This document shows positions 1-15,707 of a DNA stretch of 64,000 nucleotides, in pieces; position 1 is the stretch's first letter, and each line of letters starts with the position of its first letter. This DNA is from Globisporangium splendens (taxonomy: Eukaryota; Oomycota; Peronosporomycetes; Pythiales; Pythiaceae). The notes under the pieces are model-generated. The model did not search any database. It had not been told where the DNA came from and saw only the letters and a list, made by a program, of their open reading frames with translations. Location of the stretch: contig VFIW01000026.1 in assembly GCA_006386115.1 (NCBI GenBank), positions 248,001 to 312,000 of the forward strand. Direction: 5' to 3'. The translations under genes were made by a program, and so were the position numbers.

Positions 1-457
1 ACGCGCAGGTGGCGCAAGTCAGCTGTATCCCTTCATTTCGAGGGCTATTGGATGAGCTGGTGTGGCTCTGTCTCCATGGTGGACATCTTGCCAGCGAACT
101 CCACTGGGTGCTTTGAAATTCCCTGCACCAGTGGGGCTTAAACATGGCACGCGAAAACGGACGATGGATGATTTTTGGACGGGAAGCACCTGAAACAACG
201 ACAACCTGATTTCTCGGTGCGAGTTGTCCCATGCTGCAAGTGCCACGTCATATGCGACAACTCACGCAGGTTGTACTGATTTTACGTTATATTTTGTGTA
301 TGTTGTTTGTATTAACGTGTATGCCACAACACTCATGGCAAATCGACTGGGTGTTTCTTTTACTAACCTTCGTTAATTCAGCAGTCATTGTGACTGCATT
401 TGGCTCAATAGCAGTCTGCACTTGGGTGAGCCGTTTCAGTTCGCAATTTGCACCGAA
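1..457. other. 5' flank, no gene recognised
   Basis: No convincing coding frame or RNA gene is visible. The short open frames on both strands lack domain-like composition. The right half is moderately AT-rich and should hold the promoter and 5' UTR of the channel gene whose ATG is at 458. Confidence 0.4.
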
Positions 458-2876
458 ATGGACATCAGCATCGACGACGCGCCGAGCGCGAGTGCAAATG
501 CCACCGCAGCCCCGACAGTTAGCGGGTCCACAGGCACCGAGGGCGAGCAGCCGCTGCCGTGGGAGCTCGTGGACAGCGCCGCCTTCGATGAGCTGCTCGC
601 CAAGATCATGTACGTACGCTTCCTGGCACATTCGTTTGTGTGGTCGGCATGCGACTAAATGGGTCTAATGGACCTATTTGTGATACCTTTGTATCGCAGC
701 GTGAACCCGCAGACTGCTCTGGACGACCTCGACACGCTCTTGGTCAAGAGCGCGTCCGATGGCTCGACGCTGTTGCACGTGATCGCTGGCTGGAACAACT
801 GCCAGGAACTCGTCATCCAGCTGCTCGACGCTGGCATCTCGCCCAACGTCCGCGTAAGTGCTGCAGTTCGACTTCCTTGTGCATTGTGAAGGAATTGCTG
901 CTAATAGAGACGTGTGTGAACTTTGGCAACAGGACGCATCTGGCTGGACGCCGCTGCTTGAGGCCGCGCAGGAAGGTCAAATCGAAGTTTGCCAGGTGCT
1001 GCTCGCGCGCGGGGCGATCCCGGACCTCGCGGTGAACGACGTCACGCCACTGCGAGCAGCGGCCGAAGTCGGCAACGAGGAGATGGCCAAGTGGCTCTTA
1101 AGGCAGCCAGGTACGTGGTCAGGCGCATGGGACAGCGAGCTCTTTGAGTTTCTGCTCGACAAGACGCCCGATGCCGTCGCGACGTACTTGGACTCGTTCG
1201 CGGCAGTGCTCAATCACTCCAAGCGCGGGCACATCGCAGTCAAGTACTCCCACTTGCGCTCTCTGTACGGCGAACCGAGCGTCCCCGTCGAGTCGACGGC
1301 GCTCGCGATGGTCGTGAGGAGCTCCAATGCGCGCGATATCCTGTCGCATCGAGTGATGAAGTACCTCATGAAGGCAAAGTGGAAGGCGTTCGCGAAATCC
1401 AAGTTCCGCCGCGAGTTCTCGGTATATTGTACCTTGCTGGTGGCGTACTACGTGCCAACGATCTGGGCTGATCCCGATTGGATTCAGTTGCAGAGTACTT
1501 TTGACTATTGGGTGGCGTTTTCTCGAGCACTCTCGTGGATTTGCTCTGGGTACCTGCTCTTCCGCGTGGAACGCAACGAGTTCATGGGTGAGAGTGTTAA
1601 GGGGTACTTTCTCTCATTCTGGAATTGGCTCAACATCGGGACGCACTTGGCGATTATGGCCACCATCCCGCTTGAGTTCGTGGCGTCGCTTTCCCAAGTT
1701 CGCAACAGCATTCTCGCGCTCATCATTGTGTCGCTTTGGCTGAATTTGCTGCAGTTTCTGCAAGTGTCCACAGAGAGTGGCCTCCTGATCGCGATGATGT
1801 CCCACATGGCCAAGGACGTCTACCGGTTTCTCCTACTCTATGTGGTGTTCCTGTTTGGCTTCAGCGGCGCGTTTTATATTCTTCTCCGTGGGAGTACGGG
1901 CTACGAGAACTTCACGAATTCCTTCATCACGGTCTTCCTGATGCTCTACGGGCAAGTCACGTTCGACACGTTCAACGCGACGAAAGGCTGGGTCTGGCAC
2001 ACCAGTGTCGGGCTTCTACTGATCCATCTCATGTGCGTCGTCATCGTGCTCTTGAACATTCTGATCGCGATGATGGCGACGACGTACTCGGACGTGTGGG
2101 AATCTGCCGAGGCCGAAGCGCTCCAGAGCCACGCACAGGCTATCATCCGGATGGAAAAGTCTCTGCTTACAAAAGAACGGCAGCAAGCATTTGAGAAGCT
2201 GACGGCGAACGTGCAATGCGGGATAACCAAAGCCGCGTCCGCCAGAACCGCCAAAAATGTGAGCGCTGTGGTCGCGCAGCATGCGGAAGGAAGCTCGGGC
2301 GACATTCTCACTCGTCGCAGCTCAGCAAAGCGCACACTGAGGGCAGGGATCACTGAGAAGCTCAAGGCGCTGCCTATTCCTGGTGAAGCGCGTCAGGCTG
2401 TTCAAAAAGCGCTTCGCTTCCGACGTGGAACTGGAAAGGGGGTGATTCACCCGTCAATGTCACTCCCGGACGATCTCGCGATTTCATCTCCAACTCGTGC
2501 AGAAGAAGCAAAGCACCCGACGACGTTCATGGAAGCGCTGATCGAAACACCCAACCTGCAGCTGACGGCACTGGAAGAATCGATTTTCCTCAAGTCTGCG
2601 CTGGACCAAGATGAGGATGACGACCCTCGTGGGCCTCATCAAAAGCGCCTCGCTGTGCTGGAAGACGGGATCCGATACGAGCTTCCCGTCAAGAAATCCA
2701 AGGACGAGCGCGACGAGAACACGATCGCAGATCTGCAAGCGCGAGTGCAGCAACTCTCCAAGGCGATGGCCGACATCCAAGACTTCATTCAGGAAGAACG
2801 CGCCAACGCAGTGCGACTTGCTGGAGCCTCTACGAGCAGAAAACAATTTGACGCGCACAACAGTCCACGCATGTAA
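458..2876 (+). CDS. Ankyrin-repeat TRP-like cation channel
   Basis: Probable membrane cation channel of the TRP superfamily. Three exons join in phase: 458-609, 700-853 and 933-2876, giving 749 aa; introns begin GTACGT and GTAAGT and end CAG. Residues ~50-170 contain ankyrin-like repeats (DGSTLLHVIAGW, SGWTPLLEAAQEGQ, NDVTPLRAAAEVG). From ~265 to 490 follow about six hydrophobic helices with a pore-like segment (TVFLMLYGQVTFD) before a last helix ending NILIAMMATTYS, which is typical of the PF00520 ion-transport domain of TRPV/TRPA-like channels. The C-terminal ~250 residues are charged, with a coiled-coil-like stretch near the end. The ATG at 458 is preferred because upstream in-frame sequence looks non-coding. 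The ion selectivity and trigger cannot be read from sequence. All exons are open, unlike several other genes here. Confidence 0.85.
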
Positions 2877-3108
2877 TACGGAATGCACTCACCGTTGAAC
2901 TTGGCGCTGTCAGCTTCATTCTCGAGCGACGCTATTACGGGCAGCTAGAGCCAGCATCTGTAAATTTCAATGCAAATACACTGCTGAGTACTTCCTCCGG
3001 TAATGCACACTGCGGCGCTATATTATGTACATTTCGATTCACGATCCTACGCTCTTTCTTCACCGCTTCACTTTAGCAGCGGCGGAGCTCTATTGTATAC
3101 AATTTCAC

Positions 3109-5861
<2,753 letters not shown>

Positions 5862-6405
5862 CCTCCTGTGTGGTTGTCTGCTATGTACACCGCGAGTGAA
5901 TGCGCGAATGGCATGCGTCCTTTGTCGACTGGCATGGGATTTGGATATTCAAAAAACCAAATGAGGAAAGGCGCTAAAGTACCGTCGATCACTCGCTTAA
6001 GTCCGAGACGGATCTTTTCTGTGTGGGACATCTGTACCCATCCACCTGACGGTGCTTTCGAGGGAGCAGTTCAGTGGTTTTTCTATTCGAAGGGCAACCA
6101 AGCGAATGAACTGAACACATCCGACTAAGTACGCGCTTGAAACAACCAGAGTTTGAAGTACGCAATCTTATCAGGTACAGTGGAATATTCAATAGAAGCC
6201 CCTGCCTCTTCCTTTCTTTTTTGGTTGGAACAACGGCCCCCCTCTCGCTCAAGAACGCGCGCCTCGCCCCCACTCCAGCATTCGTCACATTACAAGAGAA
6301 AGCAGCAACAGGAACGAAGGAAGGAAAGCACTTTGTGCTGCGGTCTCTCTCTCTCTCTCTCTCTGTGAAGGGGACGAACAGAGTGGCTGTGCGAAGACAC
6401 AAAGC
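5862..6405. promoter_or_regulatory. Divergent promoter region between PLK and RBBP6-like genes
   Basis: About 540 bases separate the two ATGs on opposite strands, so both promoters and 5' UTRs should lie here. A CT microsatellite of about 21 bases occupies 6344-6364, some 40 bases before the RBBP6-like ATG. No separate gene is supported. Confidence 0.5.
6344..6364. repeat. (CT)n microsatellite
   Basis: Perfect TC/CT dinucleotide run in the probable 5' UTR or core promoter of the RBBP6-like gene. Similar CT or GT runs lie just upstream of other starts in this window. Confidence 0.9.
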
Positions 6406-9400
6406 ATGTCGATCCACTTCAAGTTCAAGTCGGCGAAAGAGTTCGACACGGTGACGTTTCCCGGCACGGTCATCCGTGTGCTGGACCTGAAGAAGGCGAT
6501 CATCGAGAAGAAGAAGCTGAACAAGGGGCTCGACTTCGACCTCGTGATCACGGACGCACAGAATGGAAAGGTGTACGACGACGAGAACATGCAGCTCCCG
6601 CGCAACACGAGCGTCACGGTGAAACGCATCCCGAGCCAGCAACCTGGAAGCGGACTGCTGGCGCGCATGAAAGCCGAAGCGGCGGCAGCAGCGGCGGCGG
6701 CTGCACCAGTAATGGTGCCGTCACCCGTGATCCCCATGGGCGTGCCGATGCCGGTGCCGCCGATGCCTTTGAATGCCGTGCCAGCATCCTCTGAAACGAC
6801 GACGGTACGTGACCTTTGTTTTATTTTTGTTGCTTGCAGCATGAATGGTGTTGGATTTTGGGGTGTATGACTAACGATCGTAAAATGCGTTTAGAGCGAC
6901 GAGACGGTTGGTGCCCAGACAATGGAAGATGAACTCGCTGCATTGCAATCTATTCATGAACAGGCAGAGGACATGCGCGGCGCACGTTTGGGAAATAAAA
7001 CGTGGACAGCCCAAGGGGGCAGCAATGCGGACAAAGTGATGAACTATTACTCGGGTGGACGAGGAGGAGGACCTGGCGGCGGTGGCCGTGGGTTCATGGG
7101 GGGTGGCCGAGGTCCGATGGGCGGACGAGGAGAATTTGGTGGCGCTATGGGTGGCCGCGGTCCGATGGGCGGACGAGGAGAATTTGGTGGCGCTATGGGT
7201 GGCCGCGGTCGAGGAGGAGCGATGGGCGGCCCGCCAGGCATGCATAACAACAACCCGAACCAGGCGATGGGGAGCCCACCGCCAAACTATGTGTGCTACC
7301 GATGTGGCACGCCTGGTCATTACATTCAGAATTGCCCCACGAATGGCGATCCGGAGTATGACCAGCACCGCGTGAAAAAGAAAACCGGTATCCCGAAATC
7401 CTTCATGAAAGCCGTGAACGACCCGAGCGAAATTCCGGTAGGCGCGGGTAAAACCGTAGTGAATGCTCCCTGGGGAGGATTAGCTGTGATAGAACCACAG
7501 AATAAAAATTTCTCTAAATTAATGGCCAAATCGGGCGGGTCGGCTACCCTTGATCAATTCATTGCAAACCCTCCTGATCATTTAGCATGTCCTCTTTGCA
7601 AACGCTTGATGAACGATGCGGTGCTCATCCCGTGCTGCCAAGAGGTATGAGATGCATTTTGCTTTGGATTTTTGCTTTCTGGTTGTTTGCTAATTGTGCT
7701 GACTTGCTGCTTTTGTTTTGTTTAGTCTGCTTGTGATGAGTGTCTTCGAAGTGCATTGATCGAGAAGAAGTTGACTTGCCCGCTTTGCAACACGACCAAC
7801 ATGTCGCCTGAAAAAGTAAGTCTCGTAAAATTCTATTCCTCGATTTGCGTCGATGAACAAATGGGCACCATACTTACAGTTTGTGTTGATATTGTGATGA
7901 TCGTGCAGCTTCTGCCCAACAAAGTGCTTCGAACGTCTGTGGATGAATTTTTACGCCGCGCGCGCACCGAGCAACAAGAACGAGAGCAACTAGTCAAGGA
8001 AGCTGAAGAGAAGGCATTGGCGAAGCAGAAGGCCGAAATGGCTGTCAGCACAGCGGGTCGACGATCTGGAGAAAGCGCGGATGCGACGCTAGAAATTAAA
8101 AAAGGAAAGAAAGATGAGGATGAAGAAGAAGATGAGTTTGGAGGGGACATTTTTGGCTCCGGTGATGAAAATGACGATTCCCAGCATCATTCCAGTGTTG
8201 TTGCACAAGCTTCGCCTCCTCATGCGCCAGTAGGTTCACCAGCAGGAGAAAATCCTACTCCACCATTGCCGAAGGAAGAAAACACAGCTACTGAAGAGCA
8301 AGCTCCATCTAGAAAGTCAAGTGACGTTTCCATGGGAACAAGTGTCGGACAAGCTGCGGAAGCTCCAGACGCCGCTACAGGGAACGGAAATGGGGTTGAT
8401 CAACAACAGCTTGGGCCGCATGGACAACAACAACAACAGCAGCAGCATCCACCGCCTCACCTACAAGGTCCACCTGGGCACCAAATGCAATGGCCAATGG
8501 GTCCTCCAAGAGGTCCTGGAATGGGATTTCCGCCACCGGAGCCCTGGTTCGATGGACCACCGCGGGCACCTGGACCTTGGTTTGATGGTCCACCGCCACC
8601 ATGGTTTGACGGTCCATTTCCTGGTCCTGGAGGACCACGCGGCATGAAAGGTGGTCGAGGTGGACGTGGTATGCCACCACCTGGATACTTTGGTGGCCCT
8701 CCTCCAGATTACTTTGGTCCACCTCCAGGTCACCCAGACTACTTTGGTCCTCCGATGCATTGGTTTGACGGCCCTGCGCCGCCATTCAATGGTGGAGGCC
8801 GAGGTAACGGCATGTGGTTCGAAGGAGATCGTGGCTTTCCTCCCCGAGGAAGAGACGAAGATCAGCGGCGCCATCGATCGGACTCGAGAGATCTAGGGAA
8901 GGATGGCAGTCGCGGTGCTAGTGACGCTAGAAAAGAAGACCACAAGGACGAAGGCGGCAACAAAGGTGCAGCAGGTGAGAGAAGCTCTAGTAGCAAGGAC
9001 AAAAGAGACCGAGGTCGAAGCAGAAGTCGAAGCAGAAGTCGTAGTCGCGGCGGTGGTCGAGCAAGAAAACCTCAGCATGGTCGTAGTCGCAGCAGGAGCT
9101 TTTCACGAAGTCGAAAGCATGACCGCAGTCAAGGTCGAGAATCGTCGAGATCGAGACGCTCGCGTAGCGAGAGCCGCGACCAAAGACGAGAGAGGAAGAA
9201 TGGGTCGCGTCCGTCCTCTCCAAGAGCGCCACACAGAGATAGCAAAAGCGCAAAGGACTCAACCGCTCCAAAGGATCGTGAAGAGAAAGCTGAGGAAAAA
9301 GCAACTGTGGAAGACGTCAAGGTGGATCAAGTTGCGGCTCCTGCTATCGATCTTGATTTTTTGGAAGGAGGCGATGAACAAAGCGAAAGTGAGGCTGAAC

Positions 9401-10260
9401 AGCAATCAAGCAGCAGCCCAAACAAACCTGCTGAGGATAATGCTGAAACACGCCGTGACGATGGAGATCGAAGTTCCCGTGACACTGATGGCTCGTACGC
9501 TCAGAAGGCACTTTCAAGTTGGAAGAACGACCCGAGCAGTGCATCTCGTAAGCGGAGCAGCTCTCCTGGACGTCGCAACCGAAGCTCGGAGCGAGAACGT
9601 GCTTCAGAGAAGCATTTAAGTGGCGCTTCGTTGAGTAGTAGCAGTCGAGCGAATCGTAGTCGTTCTCGTTCTGCATCGAGACGCCGCTCCTCGAACGATT
9701 CGTCACGACGTAAGGGTGAGTCATCCTCATCCAGTGGTAATCGATCTGGTGAGAGAAGCTCGTCGGTGCGAGACCAAGATCGTGACAAGGGACGGGATCG
9801 AGCTAGGGAGAAGGAGCGTGAGCGCGGCAGAGATCGCGACCGTCTCCGTGATCGTGGTGACCGCAGAGATCGAGACTCGAAGCGCAGTCGTGATGACGAC
9901 GTCAGTGTCGACGGCCGCGACAAAAAGAAGAGACGAAGCCCTGAGAAAGAGCAACAGCGTGGTGAGAAGCGAGGCGAAAAGAACGTCGGAAGTGGCCGCG
10001 TGGTGATTGCCTCTACATCGTCGAAAGGCAAGGGATCTTCGTCTTCGGTTGGACAAGGTGGCGGTCGGAGTGGCAGCTCTCGCAGCAGCCAAGGCGACAA
10101 GCGGCGCATCGAGTTCGGCGACGACAAAGGGGTCGATCGTGGGAAGAAGACGACAACGTCTCGCAAACGTGGGGATGATTCTCGCGTTGTTACGAAGTCT
10201 TTTGGCGAGAATCAAACCAAGAAGCGCTCGGTCCTTGATCGTTTGGGTCCAGCACTGTAG
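6406..10260 (+). CDS. RBBP6-like: RBBP6/Mpe1-type DWNN-zinc knuckle-RING protein with long RS domain
   Basis: Four exons in phase 0 (6406-6804, 6895-7644, 7726-7815, 7909-10260) encode 1196 aa. Residues 1-76 are a ubiquitin-like DWNN domain (MSIHFKFKSAKEFDTVTF start). A CCHC knuckle CYRCGTPGHYIQNC lies near 268. A RING/U-box-like finger (CPLCKRLMNDAVLIPCC, then CDEC and CPLC) occupies ~366-406 and is split by an intron. This order is diagnostic of RBBP6 and yeast Mpe1, a subunit of the mRNA 3'-end cleavage and polyadenylation factor and possible E3 ligase. The remaining ~780 residues are low-complexity: Gly/Pro-rich, then Arg-Ser dipeptides like splicing factors, rich in Lys/Arg at the end. 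The RS tail suggests nuclear-speckle or RNA-processing association (inference). Confidence 0.92.
7111..7206 (+). repeat. Perfect 48-bp tandem duplication in coding sequence
   Basis: Positions 7111-7158 and 7159-7206 are identical. Each unit encodes 16 residues, GPMGGRGEFGGAMGGR, in the glycine-rich linker before the zinc knuckle. Identity with no synonymous change points to a recent, unstable duplication. Confidence 0.95.
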
Positions 10261-10652
10261 TCGCCTTTGACGCAGCGAAGCATGACCCTTCAGCACCAGC
10301 AAACATTGAGAGAGAAACAGTAAGCAGTACAACAACATGGTCGAGAGGATTTCATCCCAGTCGAAGTCTTTGAATGATGGATGGAAGAATGATGAACGCA
10401 AGAAGAAAAAAAGAGAAAATACACAGCAGAGATCGACCAAGAATTGCACACCCACACACCTTGACGATCACCTCCTTGGGTGATGATTTGAAAAAACAAC
10501 AAAAAACAAACAATACACGTCTCCATCCCCTGAATTTTTGGCCGCGTTCCTGGCCGCTGGTCTTTCGGTTTCTCGTAGCAAATCTATCTATCTGTCTATT
10601 ATTGAATCACTGACGCCGCTTTGAGCTTTGTCTTTTGTGCACATGCAGGTAA
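10261..10652. other. Intergenic region, nothing specific
   Basis: About 390 bases between two plus-strand genes. It includes A-rich stretches (10380-10520) suitable for a 3' end and then a T-rich stretch before the next ATG. No gene is supported. Confidence 0.5.
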
Positions 10653-13600
10653 ATGGGGCTCTTTGGACGCTCTCGACGTCCTTCAGCGAGCCGCATCGCC
10701 GAGGGTGGACCGCCAGATGCAGCGCCACTCAAGTCACTACCCCAGATCAAAGAGCAGCAAGCGTCATCTTCCACAAAGTCCCACGCGAAAGAGCCGAGCG
10801 CCAAGAAGGACGAGCTCGAGTTGTTTGGCGCCGACAGTGACGAGAGCGACGACGACGCCACGATCGAACGGTATGCGGGGGATGGCAACAGAGATGATGC
10901 AGAGGATACAGCAGACGCGGAAAGCAAGAAAGTGTCGACACTGCTCTCCAAGGTAAAGTCGCTTTTGCATGCACGGACAATGGTCGGATCATTTGAAATG
11001 ACTCGCTAATTCGAATGAGTTTATTGCAGCTTTCCCCGGAAGAGCTTTTCAGGAAATATGACACGGATGGCTCGGGAAACATCTCCGTCCAGGAGTTTCT
11101 TGCAATGGTGAGATAGCACTGCAAGTGGTGGACGAGGATATCTCTGTGCCTTGTGATAGTATATTTGTTTTCTCATTGTTGCTGTGCAACTGCCCGATCT
11201 CGGGATCACTATGTCGGACACCAAGGCGATTCGCATTTTCAAAAAGTGCGACACGGACGGTGGCGGGGAGATCGATCTGAATGAGTTCAAGATGGCCATG
11301 TCCTTCGTGGACCCAGTCTCGGGGAACACGCTCGGGTTTTCTCCATCGAATCTGTTGGCTCCCCGCGACGCGTTTGAGCTGTTCGACACCGATGGCACGG
11401 GCCAGATCGACGAGCTCGAGTTCGCCGACAATCTCGAGTACTTTGGCATGAATGTGAGCGACGAGAAGCATAAGGTGCTCCAGTCTGAGAAAGCGCCGGA
11501 AGTGGAAGTGACGCCACGATCAGCGATGCAGAAAATGAGCACTGTCGAGCAGGTACTCTTAGTCGTCATCATCATTGAGACTTTTGTATCACCATTGGTC
11601 TCAGTTGGGTTCTTTCTGTCTGTGAACGCAGCTTCGTGGCGTAAAGGATCCAGATGTGGAAGCCCGCGCCGAAGGACTGCTCGAGGTGGAGCGTCGCCAA
11701 AAAGAACATGAACGATACGAAAGGTACGAGATTGCATTCCTTCCCCACCATCGTACCGAAATCTAAGCAGCAGCCTTGTTGTCCTCGCTCGTCTAGACTC
11801 AAATGCGTCGTGATGTACTACGATGCGTGAGAATTGCCGCCGAGAAATGCCACGCGGATGCTGTTCATGGAGCAAGTGCTGATCCCGAGACTCGACTACG
11901 AGACGATGATGCAGTCGGCGCAACTGCGAGGTCTCAACATAGAGTGGATCAGGGAGATGGACTTGATTCTCCTGCTCGGCGAGTGCTTTGAGCTGGAGCA
12001 CGAAATCAAGGGACAGGAGGGTCACCGAGAGTTCAAAGCGGCCGAAGAACGAATCAAAGCATGCGGCTGTATTTTGTGGTATTATGAAATACTGACCTGA
12101 GCTGATTATTGCTGGTTGGCGATCCTCTTTCTTCTGTAGACTTACAGCCTCGACAAGAAAACCAAGAAGCTTGTTGAACCGGTACATTGATGGCATTGAT
12201 CGTGTCATTGCTGATAAACATTGACAAATGGTTTGACGCTTTGGATGTGATGGTATGGCTTGACTGGCAGGACAAAGAGAAGATGCTCGAAAGTGTATGA
12301 TGCAGACTGGACCTGGACAGCGGCCGATCTGCAATTGAGTGCCAACCTCAGAGTCATTTATTTGTTTGTGTGTGGCTAGTGGAAAGAGTCGAAAGCGATT
12401 CGCGAAGAGCGCCAGGCCAAAATCGATGAGCAGATCACGCAAACTCAAATCGACACGATCCTCCGAGCAGTAAGACTCTCAATTTGACGTATTGCTGCAT
12501 CTAAGGCTCCATGATTTGCTAACTTCATACTGACACAGCTGCGGCTTTAGGATCACGCTTTTGAAACAATGGCTGCACGCCGCAAAGTGCAGATGGAGGG
12601 CATCACACCTGAGTACACGACTCGCGGCGGAAATCTCAGGATCGACGTAAGCGGCATCACCGCCAGGTACGGATGCCGCCGCAAGATGGAAGAACTTGGA
12701 GAACAATCCATCCCACATTTTTTGTCTACGTGTCTTTCATGTTAAAAAATCACAGAGGTCCGCCACTGCGATCACCTCGAGGAGGGGCGGTAGGACTTTG
12801 AGCATGCTGTTGCGTTGAAAAAGGGATCAAGTTTCAACCTCTCGGGCTGTGTATGCGTGATTAATAGGCAGTGGCGAGTATATCTGCTGGTGGATCCCAC
12901 GTCGCGCTCTTGCTGCATGACGGGTAAGTGCTCATGAGCATCTCCCCATTGCGTTGCGTAAGATAGCTCAGTTTTCCACTTTTATACTTGTCAAGGTCGA
13001 TGTACACATGGGGAAATGGCACGGCGTCTTGGGCACCAACCGAACGAGAATGGTGCGCACTGCTACGACAGCGATCATCCGCAATTTGTCACCGCCTTCC
13101 AGGTATGATTTTGCACTCGATCATTCTACTAGGCAGTGATGCGCGACTCATTCTCTCTATGCGAACCAGGACGTGAACATTCGGCATGTGGCGTGCGCTC
13201 ATTCGCACAGCGCGGCGATCTCGTCCGATGGAAACGTGTACACATGGGGGTCCACGTCCTGCGGCAAGCTCGGAGTCGGCATTGTCGACGACAAGTACGA
13301 ACAGTTTTCGACGATTCCGCTGCTCGCCAAGTTTCCTGGTAAGCGGCAGATCCGATCCGTGTCATGCGGAGCTGCCCACACTGGCGCAGTCGCGACCACG
13401 GGGGAGCTGTTCATGTGGGGGTGCGCGAACGGTGGTCGATTGGGTCTTGGCACCAATGTCATCGATACGGTCGTTGTGCCTACCTTGGTGCGTGAGCTTG
13501 TCGCCAAGAAAGTGCGCGTCTGGCAAGTGCCGTGCGGGTCCACGCACTCGGCAGTGTGCAGCGAGATCGTCTCGGATTTTGACAGCGGCAGCAAGAAGCT

Positions 13601-15432
13601 GCGTGGAGGTCAAGTGTACGCGTGTGGCGGTTTGATCCCTCTCGGACGGCAAATTTCGACGTGGGAACTCGTGCCGGAGCTCAACGATGTTGGTATTCGT
13701 CAAGTATCGTGCGGAGTGAGCCACACAGGCGCTGTGTCTGCGTACGGCGAGCTGTACACCTGGGGAAGAAACAACAAAGGATGCACGGGCTACGCGGTCA
13801 CGGCGAGATTCTGTGTTGCTTGCGCTGTTAGGAGTTTGGATAATGAACTAACGCCGTAAATCGCATGCATTGAGAAGCGGCTGTTCCTCCCAAAACCACG
13901 CCTCCTAAAGTGCCTTCATGTGGAACCATACAACCTGTCGTTTGGCAAACTGTGTCGTCAAATCAGTGTCTACAACGAACAAGGTCCGCAATTGGCTGTG
14001 AGTGGCGCCGTCGACGGCAACTTGGCTGCATGTATCCACACCCACGTACGTCGCTGGAACTCCTGAAGGTATGAGGCACGAGACGACTCAATAGCTCACA
14101 CATGTGTTTGCTAATGATTACTCTGGAATGCGTAGCTGGAAGATAAGCCGTGGTGGGAAGTGAACCTCGGGCAACCCGCAGTCATTGAGCGTATTCGAGT
14201 GCGTCCTCTCCTACTCGTCTCGTAAACGATCTACTGAAGGCTCAGACTGACTTGTACTGATGGTATTTCATGCTTGCTGGTAGGTCTGGAACCGCACGAA
14301 CGCGCCGTTAAATCCGTCCAAGGCGAGAGACGAGTACACGGACCGCTTGTTCCCATTTTGGATCCTCGTCAGCGAGTTCGAATTCAAAGACCTCGAAGGC
14401 AAAGAAGGGTACATCGGTTTGCCTACACCATGTATACTTCGAGGATCTGGCAGCTTCTAACGTGCTGCGTGTCTTCTTCCACAGTCTGCGCGCTGCAAAA
14501 GTGCAATCGGGAGCGTTTGAGCTCTTCAAGGACAACAAGCGGATGACCGAGTGGGTGCTGCCCACAGCTAACACTGTCGGCCAGTACGTGTGCATCCAGC
14601 TGCAGAACCGCAACTTTCTGCACATCGCCGAAGTCGAAGTATTGGCGTGTACTCGGCGTTCAAGACAGTCGGTCGCGCTGGCTCGGTGCACTGCGCGAAC
14701 GAGGTTACGATGGTCGTCGTGCCGCTCACCAGCCAGGAAAGGTATCTTCATTGCCTTTCGCGCTCGAAATGTTTCTTCGCGTTGCTTCACAAGTGGCGCT
14801 GATATGTCTTTATGTTTTGCTTGTGCGGTGTGTTGGAGGATTACTACCTGCGTGTGATCCAAGCGGACGCGGACAATGCGACGATTTTGCGCCAATTTGA
14901 CGCATTTGCGCGATCGTACCGGAAATTCGGTCGCGGCAATGCGACCACGTTGGGTTCCTCCTGTCGACTCTGTCGCGTGTTTCGCGAGTGCGAGATTTGC
15001 GAATTGTACAACCAGACGAAGCTTCTCAGTACGTTTGCAGACGAGAATGGCGAGCCCCCGATTCGCGTCGTCGGCGACCGCATCGGGCTTCAGGTAGGTA
15101 CAATTTCTTGCTTGCTATTCTTTGCGTATGGAGACCAATCAATCCATTATGCATGAACACAATGATAGGATCTGGTCGCTATGGTCGTGAACGAAGACCA
15201 ACTCGAAGCTGAAGAGCAGGAAAAACTGCGGCAACAGGAGGAAGCAGCGCGCCAAGAAGCTGCTGAGCGGGAGCATCAGGCTGCGCTCGCCAAGCAACTC
15301 GCGGACGAGGACGCCAAGCTGCGGCACCGCAGCATTCTGGGAGCGTTCCAACGGCGTCTGCCGGCAATTGTGTCGAAGCTCTCGAGCGCATTGCCATTCC
15401 GCAAGCCATCGTCATCGCCCAAGCCGCAGTGA
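10653..15432 (+). pseudogene. EF-hand / RCC1-repeat / discoidin-like gene with multiple lesions
   Basis: One multi-exon gene is traceable. Early exons (10653-10952, 11030-11107, 11190-11552, 11632-11723) encode three EF-hands (DTDGSGNISVQE, DTDGGGEIDLNE, DTDGTGQIDELE). Middle exons are charged and helical. From ~12860 RCC1 repeats follow (SAGGSHVALL, YTWGNG, GNVYTWGS, GELFMWGCANGGRLG, GELYTWGRNNKG). Exons from ~13930 to 14745 resemble an F5/8C galactose-binding fold (WWEVNLGQPAVIERIRVWNR). The last exon (15171-15432) is a Glu/Gln-rich coiled coil. Lesions: the exon 3 acceptor reads CAA instead of CAG (11187-11189); an in-frame TGA sits at 11828-11830 between MYYDA and ELPPRNATR; the donor near 12057 is not GT; frameshifts fall near 13018-13030 (within an RCC1 repeat) and 14640-14645. 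Calcium-binding scaffold is the likely ancestral role. Middle exon boundaries are uncertain. Sequence error is the alternative explanation. Confidence 0.75.
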
Positions 15433-15688
15433 GTTGAGTCCAGAGACCATCAAGTGACTGAGACCGTGTACCCATTTCGCGTCTCAGCCAACAAATTGGC
15501 GGGAAAAAACTCTGTGTCGTGTAAATTAATACCCCGCTGTAGTCGACTACTGTTTTATCAATTTAAGTATTTCTGCAGTATCTATAAAATGCGTTACCTG
15601 TGTAAAGATATTGAAGCGTATTTGATCAATTTGGGGAGGAAAAGAGCTGCTTCAGCAGAAAAAGGCGGGAAAAAGGACATCACTCTGC

Positions 15689-15705
15689 GTGTGTGTGTGT
15701 GTGTG
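15689..15705 (+). repeat. (GT)n microsatellite before WEE1-like start
   Basis: A GT run ends three bases before the ATG at 15708, so it lies in the 5' UTR or core promoter. No gene is seen in the short gap 15433-15688. Confidence 0.85.
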
Positions 15706-15707
15706 GG

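Noticed and set aside
7047..7253. Open minus-strand frame opposite the glycine-rich part of the RBBP6-like gene
   Set aside because: It is only the complement of Gly-Gly-Arg repeats, giving Pro/Arg repeats, and lies inside a well-supported exon.
9501..10166. Long minus-strand frames opposite the Arg-Ser tail
   Set aside because: Simple-sequence shadow of the RS codons, with no independent domain.
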